NCBI RefSeq assembly: GCF_000022065.1
Contig: NC_011898.1
Span: 952,001 to 1,016,000 of the forward strand
Source of the DNA: Ruminiclostridium cellulolyticum H10
GTDB lineage: Bacteria; Bacillota; Clostridia; Acetivibrionales; DSM-1351
Direction of reading: 5' to 3'
DNA: 64,000 bases
A program made the position numbers and the translations under genes. Below the pieces are notes generated by a model, which saw only the letters and a program-made list of their open reading frames with translations, was not told the origin of the DNA and searched no databases. Positions 25,301-36,400 of this stretch are shown here, in pieces. The first letter of the stretch is position 1. Each line of letters begins with the position of its first letter.

Positions 25301-28300
25301 ATGAGAGATGTGAAGAAAAATAATATGAAGAATACCGAAAAAAAAAGTAATAGAAGAAAAAGTGCCGATATAGGGAATTTAGGAGACGTGGCAATAATAG
25401 GTATGGCATGTAGATTCCCGGGAGCCAATGACAATGAGCAATACTGGTACAATATAAAAAACGGAGTGGATTGCATAACCGAGGTTCCTCCGGGACGCTG
25501 GGAGAGGGATGATTTTTATTCTACAAACCCCGATGAACCGGATAAGAGCATCAGCAAATGGTGCGGACTCATAGACAACATGGACAGATTTGACAACAGG
25601 TTTTTTAATATTTCTCCCAGAGAAGCCAATAACATGGATCCAAATCAAAGGACGCTTATGGAAGAGGCTTGGCATTGTATAGAGGATTCCGGTGTGCCTT
25701 TGAATTCTTTGCAAAGCAAAAAGACATCGGTTTTCGTGGGCTCTACAGGTATTGAATGTTATCAAAGCCTTGACACACCAGGAGTGAGTGTTGAAGGTTA
25801 TACCGGTCCAGGTATCTATCAGTTTATGCTGGCTAACAGGATATCATACTTCTGGGATTTGACGGGAGAAAGTAAGGTAGTGGACGCCGCCTGTGCATCG
25901 TCTTCCACGGCCTTGCATGAAGCTCGATGCTCCATACTTGAAGGCAGAAGCGATTATGCATTGGTCGCCGGACTGCATATGCACTTGTCCTCTTACAAAT
26001 ATTTGCTCTGGACTAAAAATCGTATGCTCAGTGCTGACGGAAGATGCAAGACCTTTGACCAAGCCGCAGACGGACTTGTGGCAGGAGAAGGTGTGGCGGT
26101 ATTGTTGCTTCAGCCTCTGGAGCAAGCCATTAAAGATAAAAATCACATCTATGGTGTAATCAAAGGGAGTTCAATAAACCACGGGGGAAAAGCGTCATCC
26201 GTTTCAGCTCCCAAGGTTGAGGCTCAGTCGGCTGTTATACTGGATACATATAAGGATGCAGGCTTTAGCCCTGAAACCGTTACATATATTGAAGCTCACG
26301 GTACAGGTACATCCTTAGGAGACCCCATTGAGGTGGAAGCACTGACTCAGGCATTTAAAAAGTACACCTCTGAAAAAGGGTATTGTAAGATAGGTTCTTC
26401 AAAGACAAATATAGGTCATCTTATGTCGGCATCCGGAATAGCCGGAATTTGTAAAGTCTTATTAATGTTTAAGCATAAACAAATCCCTCCTACTCTAAAC
26501 GTAAAAATTGTGAATCCAATAATTGATTTTGATAATTCACCGTTTATGCTTGCAAACAGTCTTACCGAATGGGAGAGAAAAGATAAAGACATACCTCTTC
26601 GTGCAGGTTCAAGCTCATTCGGCTACGGCGGTGTGAATGTTCATATACTCATGGAGGAATACACAGAGACCTCCCCAGTTATTGATAAAAGAAATTTGGA
26701 AGAAAGCCACATGTTTACGCTTTCGGCAAAATCTTTGAAAAGCCTTGAAACACATATAGGCGAGTGGAAAAGGTTTTTAGAAAGCGAAAATTTTGGGGAA
26801 TATGCTATCAACGATATTTGTGTTACCTTATTAAACGGACGAGGTAGTTTTCCTTTCAGGACAGGAAAATGTATTAAGTCCCTTCAGGATCTTAAAGAAT
26901 TCATCAACAACGTTTCTTCCGATTCATTCTACAAAAAAACAGAACAGCCTTGGTGCTTAAGAATTGGCGACCTTTCGGCGGAAGAAGGAAGAAAAATACT
27001 CTGGGTTTTAAACAAATATGAGTTTTTCAACCGTTGTATTGAAATAACGGTTGAAAAACTCAAAGAAATTATTGTAGATAAGGATATATACAATAATTTT
27101 TACGGAGATTGGAAATCAGATTATGAAAACATTTATCTGTTTATTATAAATTATGCTTACGCAAAGGCTGTCAATAGGCTTGGTTTTACACCGTCATTTA
27201 TCACAGGGCAGGGCAACGGTGTATGGGTAAGCTTGGCTTTAAGTGGTATTATGAGTGTAGAGGACATACTCGAGATCTTCTTGAACCAAAAATCACTAGC
27301 AGACGTAAGTACTGCCCGCCCCAATATACCTTTTGGCGACTTTATCAATGAGAGGATAATAGAACCTTATTTATTTGACGAAAACTATATTAGATTTCTC
27401 ATTGATGGAGCAATGATGTCGTTCGGAGTTACTAAAAAGGTAACTGTTGAGGATAGTAGGCTCGGGATCTTGCTCCTAAAGAATGAAGCTGTTACTCCTC
27501 AACAGCTTGAAGACGCATTGAAAGGACAAAAAACCAGTGAGGGTTTGCTGGGAGAAATTTTAGTTAAAAAAGGATATTGCCCTCAATATAGAATAGATAG
27601 GGCTTTAAGGCAGCAACAGATATTGAGGGGAAAGGTTAATGAGGTTCTTGCCCACTATGTGGATAAGGCAAGACTCCTAAATGAAAGCCAGTTTACCTTC
27701 AAAAAATTTATGAGTGAATGGGACAAAGTAATCAAAAAAGTATCTGGGCATGACATTTTTAAAATGCTCCATGATGAAAAGCTCCTGGAGGTAAACGGAG
27801 AAAGAGATTCTAAAGACAAGCTCCTTCTTTTAATTGTTTTGACAAGCTCTATTAGGAAGCTTAATGAAAAATGGAATTTCACAGATAATAAGATTTTTGA
27901 AGAAGAGAGGTTTTATGAGCTTCTTGACCTCATATCGGATGAAGTAATGTCAAAAGAAAACATTGTAGAGCTTTTGACAAAGGCTGACCCGAATTATGGA
28001 GCTATTGCGTGTAAACTCAATTCATTTCAAGGCAAAATGAATGCCCGAAACCGGTACAAGTTTATAAAACAATGCAACCGTAATATTAATGAGATAGCTG
28101 ATATAGAATGCTGGATTAAAGCGCTTTCAGAAACAGAAATGAATGTTTTGGATGACGAAATCAGATATTTGGAGTTAGGAGAACTTGGACAAACAGTCTC
28201 TGGTGAAAAGGGACTGACCTTGAATTTAGATAAATGTGAAAATCCGGAAGAGGCTTTGAAAGAAACCATGATGAGCTTATGGCTTAATGGATTTGATACC

Positions 28301-31300
28301 GATTGGCAGAAAATATATCCTGAAGGGACCTATAAAAAGGTTGCTTTACCTTGTTATTCCTTTGAACGAGAAAAATTTGGGATAGCTCGAAAATTTATTC
28401 GGCATGAGGAAGCACAGGCTAAAGGTATAAAAAGTGTGACCGCAGGTCCAGCAACAAGCCGTATAACGGTTAGACTGGATTCGAAGTTGTACTTCAAATA
28501 TATTTGGAAAAACAGTGAGATCGCAGAGAAAGCTGGTATCTCAGAACTCGGAAGCATTTTGTTATTTGATCGGAATGGGGAATTGGCCAGCCTGTTAGGA
28601 GTTAATGCAAATAAAGAAGGTAAGGAACCTTGTGTTCTTGTAATGCCGGGTGCGGAATTTAGTGAACAGAAGGGCAATATTTTCACAATAAACCCGGAAA
28701 AGCCGGATGATTATAAAAAACTGCTTCAGACTCTTAAAGCAAGGCAGATGCTTCCCAAAAACATAATATATAAGTGGGCAAGAACCGGTGTGGGTTTTGA
28801 CCAAGCCGATATGTGCAGTTGTCTTAAAGACGGTATTTACTCCGTTCTGCACTTGACTAAGGCATTGGCTGAACAAAAAGATATGAATAAGGTATTGCTT
28901 CTCTTTGTGCATTCACCGGCGGGTAAAGGCGGACACCCTTTATATTCCGGTATGGGTGCATTTTTTAAGACCTTACGTCTGGAAAATCCGGGTTTTGTTT
29001 ATAAGTCTGTTGAGATGGAGCAAGACAACAAAGACGATGTGGCACAGCGGTTAATAAACGAGTTAACCCTTGGGACCGTCGGTGCTCTTGAAGTACGCTA
29101 CGAGGGTAAACAAAGACTGGTAAAAGCCATGGAAGAAATCAGTGGACAAATTACTGATGGAAAGATCGCGATAAAAGAGGGCGGGGTATACCTTATAACA
29201 GGCGGTGCTGGCGGTCTTGGTCTTATTATGGCTGAGAGGCTTGCACAAAGGGCAAAGATAAAGCTTGTACTTACCGGACGCTCAGATCTAAAGCAGGATA
29301 AGCTTTTAAAGCTTAAAGAATTGGAAGCTTTGGGTTCGGAAATTTTATATATTAAAGCTGACATATCGATGAAAGACCATGCTCAAAGGCTTATAGATGA
29401 GGTTAAAGCAAATTTCGGGAAGATAGATGGTGTTATACACTCAGCCGGAATATATAAGAGCGGGTTTGTAATAAAAAAGACACCGGAGGAAATGGAAACG
29501 GTATTTGCTCCCAAAATTTTTGGTGCGGCATTTATTGACGAGGTGACCAAAGACGAGGATATGGATTTCTTCATCATGTTCTCTTCAATCTCGGCTGTGG
29601 CAGGAGACTTGGGACTCAGCGATTATGCCTACGGAAACGGATTTATGGATGACTTTGCCGAGTTACGTGAAACCATGCGTACCAAGGGGATGAGAAAAGG
29701 AAGAACCCTTTCTATTAACTGGCCTTTGTGGGAATACGGTGGAATGCAGATATCCAAGGAGGAAAGCCAAAGGTTCTTTGACCGTACTGGTCTGAACATG
29801 CTACCTACCCGCCAAGGTCTTGAATTCTTTGATTCAGTAACCTCGATGACTAATATCTTACAGTGTTTGGTTGCTTACGGAGACAGAGAAAAAGTTAAAA
29901 AGTTCATAGAAGCAAGCTTTAGGGATACGAGAAATTCTGGAAAAGGCCAAGCTGTATCTATGGACCCCAAGGTGCTTTTGGAAAAGACCGAGGAATTCTT
30001 GAAGAAAATCATTGCGGACGAAATAGACCTTCCGGTAGATCAGGTGGATTCTGATGTCAGCTTCGAGGAGTATGGAATTGATTCCATACTTATACATAAT
30101 TTCAATTTCAAAATAGAAAAACATATCGGACCTACTTCAAAAACCTTGCTATTCGAGTATAAATATTTAAAGGATTTGACAGAGTATTTTGTCAAAAACC
30201 ATGCTGCAGAATTAACCAAGCTTTTTATTAGAAAAGAGGATCAGGATGAGAATACTGAAGAATATTCTGATGAGGTTATACAGGCATATGAAGAAGAAAC
30301 ACTTAAAGTTAAAGAGAACATAAGTATTGAACAAGATATTGCTATTATAGGTATAAGCGGACGTTATCCCCTTGCCGATGATTTGGATGAATTTTGGGAA
30401 AACCTGAGAAACGGCAGGGATTGTGTCACAGAGGTACCGCCAAGCAGATGGGATGCCAGTGAATACTACGACCCCGATCAGGACAATGCGAAGTATGGAA
30501 AAATGTATTCCAAATGGGGCGGCTTTATAAACGACCCGGAATTCTTTGATGCACTGTTCTTCAAGATATCTCCAAAGGAAGCTGTGGGAATGGATCCTCA
30601 AGAAAGGCTTATACTTCAGTCAGTATGGTCAAGTATTGAGGATGCAGGGTACACAGGAGCAAGCATAAAGGAATATGTAAAAAATAAGGATGGCAGAGAT
30701 GTAGGCGTATTTATGGGAGCTACAACCAATGCGTACAGGCTTATTGCAATGGATGAATGGTATAAAGGAAACAGGGTGGTGCCGACAGCTAATCCGTGGG
30801 CTATTGCAAACAGGATATCCTTCATATTCGACTTCCACGGACCAAGTATACCTGTAGATACTGCATGTTCATCATCATTGACAGCGATACACCTTGCATG
30901 TGAAAGCCTGCAAAAAGGTGATTGCTCCATGGCGATAGCAGGAGGAGTAAACCTGCACTTGCACCCCTCAGAATATGTACTCAGAAGCCAGCTTAAGATG
31001 CTATCCCCAACAGGAAGATGTCACAGTTTTGGAGCTGGAGCGGATGGTTACGTACCCGGTGAAGGCGTGGGATCCATACTGCTTAAGCCTTTGAATGCGG
31101 CAGTTGAAGACCATGATCATATATATGCGGTGATAAAAGGAACATCTATAAACCATGGCGGAAGGGCGAACGGATTTACCGTGCCTAACCCAAATGCACA
31201 GGGTGACCTTATATTGAAAGCACTTAGAAATGCAAATATAGATGCAAGATCTATTAGTTTAGTAGAGGCTCACGGTACCGGTACATCCTTGGGAGACCCC

Positions 31301-33478
31301 GTTGAAATATCAGGACTCGCCAAAGCCTACAGGGAATATACGAAAGACAACGGATACTGTGCAATAAGTTCCGCAAAATCCAATATCGGTCATCTTGAAT
31401 CTGCTTCGGGAATTGCCGGAGTAACAAAGCTGGTATTACAATTCAAGCACAAAAAACTTGTACCTTCTTTGCACTGTGAGGAACTAAACCCCAACATTTA
31501 TTTTGATACCACTCCGTTTTATGTGCAGAGACAGCTGTCTGACTGGGAGCAGCCAAAGACAATTATCAACGGAGAGGAAAAAACCTTCCCCAGACGTGCT
31601 GCAATAAGTTCCTTTGGTGCCGGAGGAACAAATGTACACTTGATTCTAGAAGAGTATCAGATGCCTGTCGCAAAAACCTGTGAGGAAGAGCCTGAGTTAA
31701 TCGTGCTTTCGGCTAAAAACGATGAAAGGCTTGCCGAGTATGCAAAGAACATATTAAATAAGCTTAAAAAAGAATCAGCAACCAGTTTAGGAAGCGAAAT
31801 GAAGGCTGGCACAACAAGCCACATTAAAGATGAGATACTGCAAATGGTATCCGGGATACTTGACATAGATTGTGATGAAATCGATCCTTTAGAGGAGATG
31901 GTAGGTTATGGCTTTGAACCGGTTAGCCTTACAGCTCTTGCGGAAGTGATAAACAACAGATTTGAATGTGATATATCGAGTGATATTTTTAAAGAGTATC
32001 CTTCGGTATACTCAATTTCAGAGTATATAAGCAGGTACAGCAGAGATTACAATATCGGTTTATATACTGACGAAAATAGTAAAGAAAGCGACATTTCACT
32101 AAAAGATATGGCATATACACTTCAAGTAGGCAGAGAGCCTATGGAAGAACGTCTTGCTATGGTTGTATCCTCTGTAGGAGAACTGGAAGAAAAGCTTTCT
32201 GCATATTGTGCAGGCAAAAGCATTGAAAGTACTTATACAGGCCGCGTAAAAACCGGTAAGGCTGCAAAACTTTTAAAGGCAAAAGCAAAGGAGCAAGAGG
32301 AAAGCATAAAGGGTCTTCTCATCGGAAGACAGCTTCATGAACTTGCTCAATTATGGGTCGGTGGAATTGATATAAATTGGAACAGGCTCTATATATCATC
32401 CACTCCTAACAGAGTTTCCATGCCAACATATCCATTTACCAAAGAGCGCTACTGGCTGACAGACATGGAGAAAGATGGGGACAATGTATTGACCGGAACG
32501 CTTTCTTCAAGTCTTCATCCGATGATAGATGTAAACGTATCAACCTTAGAGGAGCAGTGCTTCAAGAAAACCCTGTCAGGCAGGGAGCATTTTATTGAAG
32601 ACCATGTAATAGAAGGAAACGTTATACTGCCTGGCTCTGCGTATATAGAAATGGCGATAGTCGCCGGAAATCTTTCTACAAATTTGGGTAAAGTAAGTAA
32701 AATTATAAACACTGTATGGGAAAGACCGTTGATAATAGGAAAAAGGCCTGAGGAATTGTTCATTAGCCTATATCCCACAGATAATAATGTAGAGTACAGT
32801 ATCTGGTCGGGAGATCCGGCAGGAGATCGTTTTATACATGCAGGGGGCATGGTGTCTTATGATTATGAGCAGCAAGCAAAAGAGATTGAAGTGATTAACA
32901 TAGACTCTGTCAGGAACCGTTGCACCGAACACAAAAAAGGTGAAGAACTTTACGAAAATTTAGATAAAGCAGGATTTAACTATCAAGACGGATTTAAGAC
33001 CATAAAGAATATATGGGGGAATGATAAGGAAGCACTTTCCCGAATAATACTACACCAAAAGCTGAGTGCCGATTTTAATATGTACAACCTTCACCCCTCG
33101 ATTTTAGACGGTGCATTTCAGAGCATTACCGGGATAGCGGATGATGATGTGTTGAACAGCGGAACTGTTTACTTACCCTTTGCATTGGGAGAGGTCGAGA
33201 TAATGGGACAGCTTGATAAAGAGTGCTATGCGTATGCAGTCCTAACTAAAGCAGAGAAAAACTCAAATGTAAAGAAATTCGATATAAAGATTTTAAATTC
33301 AATTGGGCAGACGGTTGTCCGCATTAAAGATTTATCGTTGAGAAAGTACCACAAAACGGCTTCCCTTAATAATGAAGATGAAATACTACTGGATATCTTC
33401 CGAAAGCTTGAAAGCGGAGAACTAGAGCCTGATGAGGTTGACCGTATGATTGGGAATATATATAAGGAGTGTGTATAA
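25301..33478 (+). CDS. trans-AT polyketide synthase subunit 1: KS-[AT-like/MshEN-like]-KR-ACP-KS-[ACP-like]-DH
   Basis: 2725 residues; ATG at 25301 after AGAGGG. KS1 about 29-455 (C198 in DAACASSS, H333 in EAHGTGT). Residues about 470-700 look like a degenerate AT in which the nucleophile motif reads GQGNG (636-640) with no Ser. Residues 720-772 are a tandem MshEN-like motif, then about 250 helical residues and a post-AT linker. KR about 1050-1500 (GGAGGLG at 1301; no LDD-type Asp). ACP with S1595 in YGIDSI. KS2 about 1678-2115 (C1856). ACP-like domain about 2175-2245 with P2207 in place of Ser. DH about 2405-2690 (H2435, D2603). The C-terminal ~35 residues form a helical docking segment. No loading domain precedes KS1, so the starter is unknown. 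Confidence 0.9.
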   Translation: MRDVKKNNMKNTEKKSNRRKSADIGNLGDVAIIGMACRFPGANDNEQYWYNIKNGVDCITEVPPGRWERDDFYSTNPDEPDKSISKWCGLIDNMDRFDNRFFNISPREANNMDPNQRTLMEEAWHCIEDSGVPLNSLQSKKTSVFVGSTGIECYQSLDTPGVSVEGYTGPGIYQFMLANRISYFWDLTGESKVVDAACASSSTALHEARCSILEGRSDYALVAGLHMHLSSYKYLLWTKNRMLSADGRCKTFDQAADGLVAGEGVAVLLLQPLEQAIKDKNHIYGVIKGSSINHGGKASSVSAPKVEAQSAVILDTYKDAGFSPETVTYIEAHGTGTSLGDPIEVEALTQAFKKYTSEKGYCKIGSSKTNIGHLMSASGIAGICKVLLMFKHKQIPPTLNVKIVNPIIDFDNSPFMLANSLTEWERKDKDIPLRAGSSSFGYGGVNVHILMEEYTETSPVIDKRNLEESHMFTLSAKSLKSLETHIGEWKRFLESENFGEYAINDICVTLLNGRGSFPFRTGKCIKSLQDLKEFINNVSSDSFYKKTEQPWCLRIGDLSAEEGRKILWVLNKYEFFNRCIEITVEKLKEIIVDKDIYNNFYGDWKSDYENIYLFIINYAYAKAVNRLGFTPSFITGQGNGVWVSLALSGIMSVEDILEIFLNQKSLADVSTARPNIPFGDFINERIIEPYLFDENYIRFLIDGAMMSFGVTKKVTVEDSRLGILLLKNEAVTPQQLEDALKGQKTSEGLLGEILVKKGYCPQYRIDRALRQQQILRGKVNEVLAHYVDKARLLNESQFTFKKFMSEWDKVIKKVSGHDIFKMLHDEKLLEVNGERDSKDKLLLLIVLTSSIRKLNEKWNFTDNKIFEEERFYELLDLISDEVMSKENIVELLTKADPNYGAIACKLNSFQGKMNARNRYKFIKQCNRNINEIADIECWIKALSETEMNVLDDEIRYLELGELGQTVSGEKGLTLNLDKCENPEEALKETMMSLWLNGFDTDWQKIYPEGTYKKVALPCYSFEREKFGIARKFIRHEEAQAKGIKSVTAGPATSRITVRLDSKLYFKYIWKNSEIAEKAGISELGSILLFDRNGELASLLGVNANKEGKEPCVLVMPGAEFSEQKGNIFTINPEKPDDYKKLLQTLKARQMLPKNIIYKWARTGVGFDQADMCSCLKDGIYSVLHLTKALAEQKDMNKVLLLFVHSPAGKGGHPLYSGMGAFFKTLRLENPGFVYKSVEMEQDNKDDVAQRLINELTLGTVGALEVRYEGKQRLVKAMEEISGQITDGKIAIKEGGVYLITGGAGGLGLIMAERLAQRAKIKLVLTGRSDLKQDKLLKLKELEALGSEILYIKADISMKDHAQRLIDEVKANFGKIDGVIHSAGIYKSGFVIKKTPEEMETVFAPKIFGAAFIDEVTKDEDMDFFIMFSSISAVAGDLGLSDYAYGNGFMDDFAELRETMRTKGMRKGRTLSINWPLWEYGGMQISKEESQRFFDRTGLNMLPTRQGLEFFDSVTSMTNILQCLVAYGDREKVKKFIEASFRDTRNSGKGQAVSMDPKVLLEKTEEFLKKIIADEIDLPVDQVDSDVSFEEYGIDSILIHNFNFKIEKHIGPTSKTLLFEYKYLKDLTEYFVKNHAAELTKLFIRKEDQDENTEEYSDEVIQAYEEETLKVKENISIEQDIAIIGISGRYPLADDLDEFWENLRNGRDCVTEVPPSRWDASEYYDPDQDNAKYGKMYSKWGGFINDPEFFDALFFKISPKEAVGMDPQERLILQSVWSSIEDAGYTGASIKEYVKNKDGRDVGVFMGATTNAYRLIAMDEWYKGNRVVPTANPWAIANRISFIFDFHGPSIPVDTACSSSLTAIHLACESLQKGDCSMAIAGGVNLHLHPSEYVLRSQLKMLSPTGRCHSFGAGADGYVPGEGVGSILLKPLNAAVEDHDHIYAVIKGTSINHGGRANGFTVPNPNAQGDLILKALRNANIDARSISLVEAHGTGTSLGDPVEISGLAKAYREYTKDNGYCAISSAKSNIGHLESASGIAGVTKLVLQFKHKKLVPSLHCEELNPNIYFDTTPFYVQRQLSDWEQPKTIINGEEKTFPRRAAISSFGAGGTNVHLILEEYQMPVAKTCEEEPELIVLSAKNDERLAEYAKNILNKLKKESATSLGSEMKAGTTSHIKDEILQMVSGILDIDCDEIDPLEEMVGYGFEPVSLTALAEVINNRFECDISSDIFKEYPSVYSISEYISRYSRDYNIGLYTDENSKESDISLKDMAYTLQVGREPMEERLAMVVSSVGELEEKLSAYCAGKSIESTYTGRVKTGKAAKLLKAKAKEQEESIKGLLIGRQLHELAQLWVGGIDINWNRLYISSTPNRVSMPTYPFTKERYWLTDMEKDGDNVLTGTLSSSLHPMIDVNVSTLEEQCFKKTLSGREHFIEDHVIEGNVILPGSAYIEMAIVAGNLSTNLGKVSKIINTVWERPLIIGKRPEELFISLYPTDNNVEYSIWSGDPAGDRFIHAGGMVSYDYEQQAKEIEVINIDSVRNRCTEHKKGEELYENLDKAGFNYQDGFKTIKNIWGNDKEALSRIILHQKLSADFNMYNLHPSILDGAFQSITGIADDDVLNSGTVYLPFALGEVEIMGQLDKECYAYAVLTKAEKNSNVKKFDIKILNSIGQTVVRIKDLSLRKYHKTASLNNEDEILLDIFRKLESGELEPDEVDRMIGNIYKECV
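27458..27616 (+). other. MshEN-like tandem motif inside PKS subunit 1
   Basis: Residues 720-743 follow the pattern RLGxxLLxxxxVxxxxLxxALxxQ. After exactly five residues (KTSEG), residues 749-772 repeat it as LLGxxLVxxGxxxxxxIxxALxxQ. The 24+5+24 layout is that of the MshEN domain at the N-terminus of GspE/MshE-type ATPases, several of which bind cyclic di-GMP. The second copy lacks the leading Arg and the first lacks the mid-motif Gly, so ligand binding is uncertain. Confidence 0.6.
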
Positions 33479-36400
33479 TGATAGACAATTTAAGCAAAAA
33501 GGATATTTTTGAAATGGTCAGGCATGGCAAAATGAAGTCCGAAGAAGCTTTGATGCAGTTTAAAAAGATACACGCAGCCTTGACCGAACCAAAGGATAGC
33601 GAGGAGATAGTATATTACAGTCCTGATATGGTGAGGGAAGACGTTGACCCGGAAGTTGAAAAAACCTTATCCGGCAATATACTAATTTTTGAAACCGATG
33701 AAAGCTTATCTGGTGCATTAAAGGCCGAAATGGGACAAAGAGGGAATGTGGTGTCGGTAAAACCGGGAACCGACTTTGAGGATAAAGGGAATAATATATT
33801 TCAAATAAATCCGGGTGACAGACAACACTATTTACAGCTTATGAATTCATTGCATACGGCAGGAATTATGCCGGACAAGGTGCTGCACCTGTGGTCTGGC
33901 GATGAGTTTTCCAGAAAAGGTGAGGCTTTGAAATCCTCGCTTACAAAGGGCATCTATTCTACACTGTTTCTCCTTAGGGAGTTGATGGAACAAAAACCTA
34001 AGAATCCTATAAAGTTTTTGTACGGATACTTTGCAAAGGGTGACTCCATACAGCCGCAACATAGTGCAATCAATGGGTTTATCAAATCAGTGGCAAAAGA
34101 AAATCCTATATTTGTATTTAAGACAGTAGAGTTAAGAGACTTAGGACTGAATGAAGGTACAAGCCCGGAGTTGCTTGCCAATATTTTAAAGTACGAGTTA
34201 AATGCCGAAGGTGCAAATCAGGTGTGCTACCAAGGAGAAACCAGATTTATAAGACAGCTAAATAAATTTGATTTTGCCGACAATGCTGAGAGCCCTTTAA
34301 AAACCGTTCAAGAAGGCGTTTACTTGATAACCGGAGGTGCCGGAGGTCTGGGATTCGAATTTGCAAAGCACCTTGCAAAGACAGAGAAGGCAAAACTTGT
34401 ACTGGCGGGGCGTTCGGAACTCGGAATTGATAAGGAACAAAGGCTCGAGACTCTAAGGGACATGGGTTCTGAAGTAATCTACATAAAATGTGACATATCA
34501 AAAAAATATGAAGCAGAAATGCTTATACGTGAAGCTAAAGCCAAATTCAAAGGTATTAACGGAATAATTCACTGTGCAGGGGTTATACAGGACTCCTTTG
34601 TGCTAAAGAAAACGGCCGACGAGATGGAAAATGTTTTTTCGCCTAAAATATACGGAACCATAAATATTGACGAGGCCTCTAAGAATGAAAAATTGGACTT
34701 TTTCGTGTTGTTTTCTTCTACAACTGCAGAATTGGGAAACACCGGACAAAGCGATTATGCCTTCAGCAACAGCTTTATGGATTATTATGCAAGGCTTCGC
34801 CAAAAAGAAGGAAGACCAGGCAAAACGCTCTCAATAAACTGGCCGTTTTGGAAAAACGGAGGCATGAAGGTAGGGCAAGAGACCCTGGATATGATTAGAG
34901 AATCTACAGGTATGAGCCCCTTGGATACCGAGGAGGGTATAAAAGCCTTCCAACTTGGTTTATGCTCGGACAAGGTTCAGTTTCTAGTGGTAAAAGGAGA
35001 CGATAAAAGAATAAGGGAAATGCTCCAAAAGACATGCACTATTAGGGAGGTACGTACAGCAACACCGACAAGCATGGAGGATATTAACGGAGACGAGCTT
35101 AAAACCCATACCGAAACCTACCTTAAAACTATACTCTCTAAAGAAATAAGGCTTGCCCCTGCGAAAATAGACCCAAATGAGCCTATGGAGAAATACGGCA
35201 TAGATTCGGTAATGGTAATGAATCTGACAAGGGAGCTGGAAAAACACTTCGGGGACCTTCCGAAAACACTGTTCTTCGAGTATCAGAGTATAAGTGAACT
35301 GACAAACTACTTTATAGACAAACATTTTGACAAACTTATAGATAAAATAGGATCTTTCTTAAAGCCTAAGGCAAAACAGGAACTAACGTCACCAGTTGAA
35401 AGAAAAGCGGCTGCCCACGTAAAAAGACCGAGATTTGCTTCAAGGGTAACACGGGAGCCTTCCGTTGAGGCAAGGACAGAAGATGACGACATTGCAGTAA
35501 TAGGCTTGAGTGGACGTTATCCTATGGCCGGAAATGTTGAGGAATTCTGGGAGAACTTAAAGGTAGGAAATGATTGCATTACCGAGATCCCTCAAGAACG
35601 TTGGAACTACAAAAAAGACTTTGATCCACACAAAGAAAAGAAGGGAAAGAGTTACAGCAAGTGGGGCGGATTTATTGATGACGTGGATAAATTTGATCCT
35701 CTTTTTTTTAATATATCGCCCAAGGAAGCTGAGATACTTGATCCCCAAGAAAGAATATTTCTTCAGAATGCGTGGCACACTTTTGAGGATGCTGGATATC
35801 CCAGAGACATGATATCGGGCAAAGCTGTGGGCGTATTTGTGGGAGTCATGTATGGACAATACCAATTATACGGTGCAGAGGAGTCTATGAAGGGCAATAA
35901 TATAGGACTTCAGTCTTCTCATGCATCCATAGCCAATAGGGTGTCCTATTTCTTTAATTTGAACGGACCCAGTATAGGCCTTGATACAATGTGTTCTTCC
36001 TCACTAACTGCCATTCATCTAGCATGTGAAAGCTTGAAAAGGAATGAAACCGAGATGGCTTTGGCCGGGGGGGTTAATGTATCAATTCATCCCAACAAAT
36101 ATATTTTCCTGAGCCAAGGAAAATTTGTGTCAAGTGAAGGAAAATGCAGAGCCTTCGGAAAGGGCGGAGACGGATATGTGCCCGGGGAAGGCGTGGGTTC
36201 AGTACTTTTAAAATCCCTTAAAAAGGCTGTAGCAGACGGAGACAGGATTTATGCCGTAATAAAATCTGTTTCGGTAAATCATGACGGTAAGACAAACGGG
36301 TATACTGTGCCAAATCCTAATGCACAGGCAAAAGTCATTTCAAACGCATTAAAGAAGGCAAAGATTAACCCAAGAGAAATAAGCTATATAGAAGCCCACG

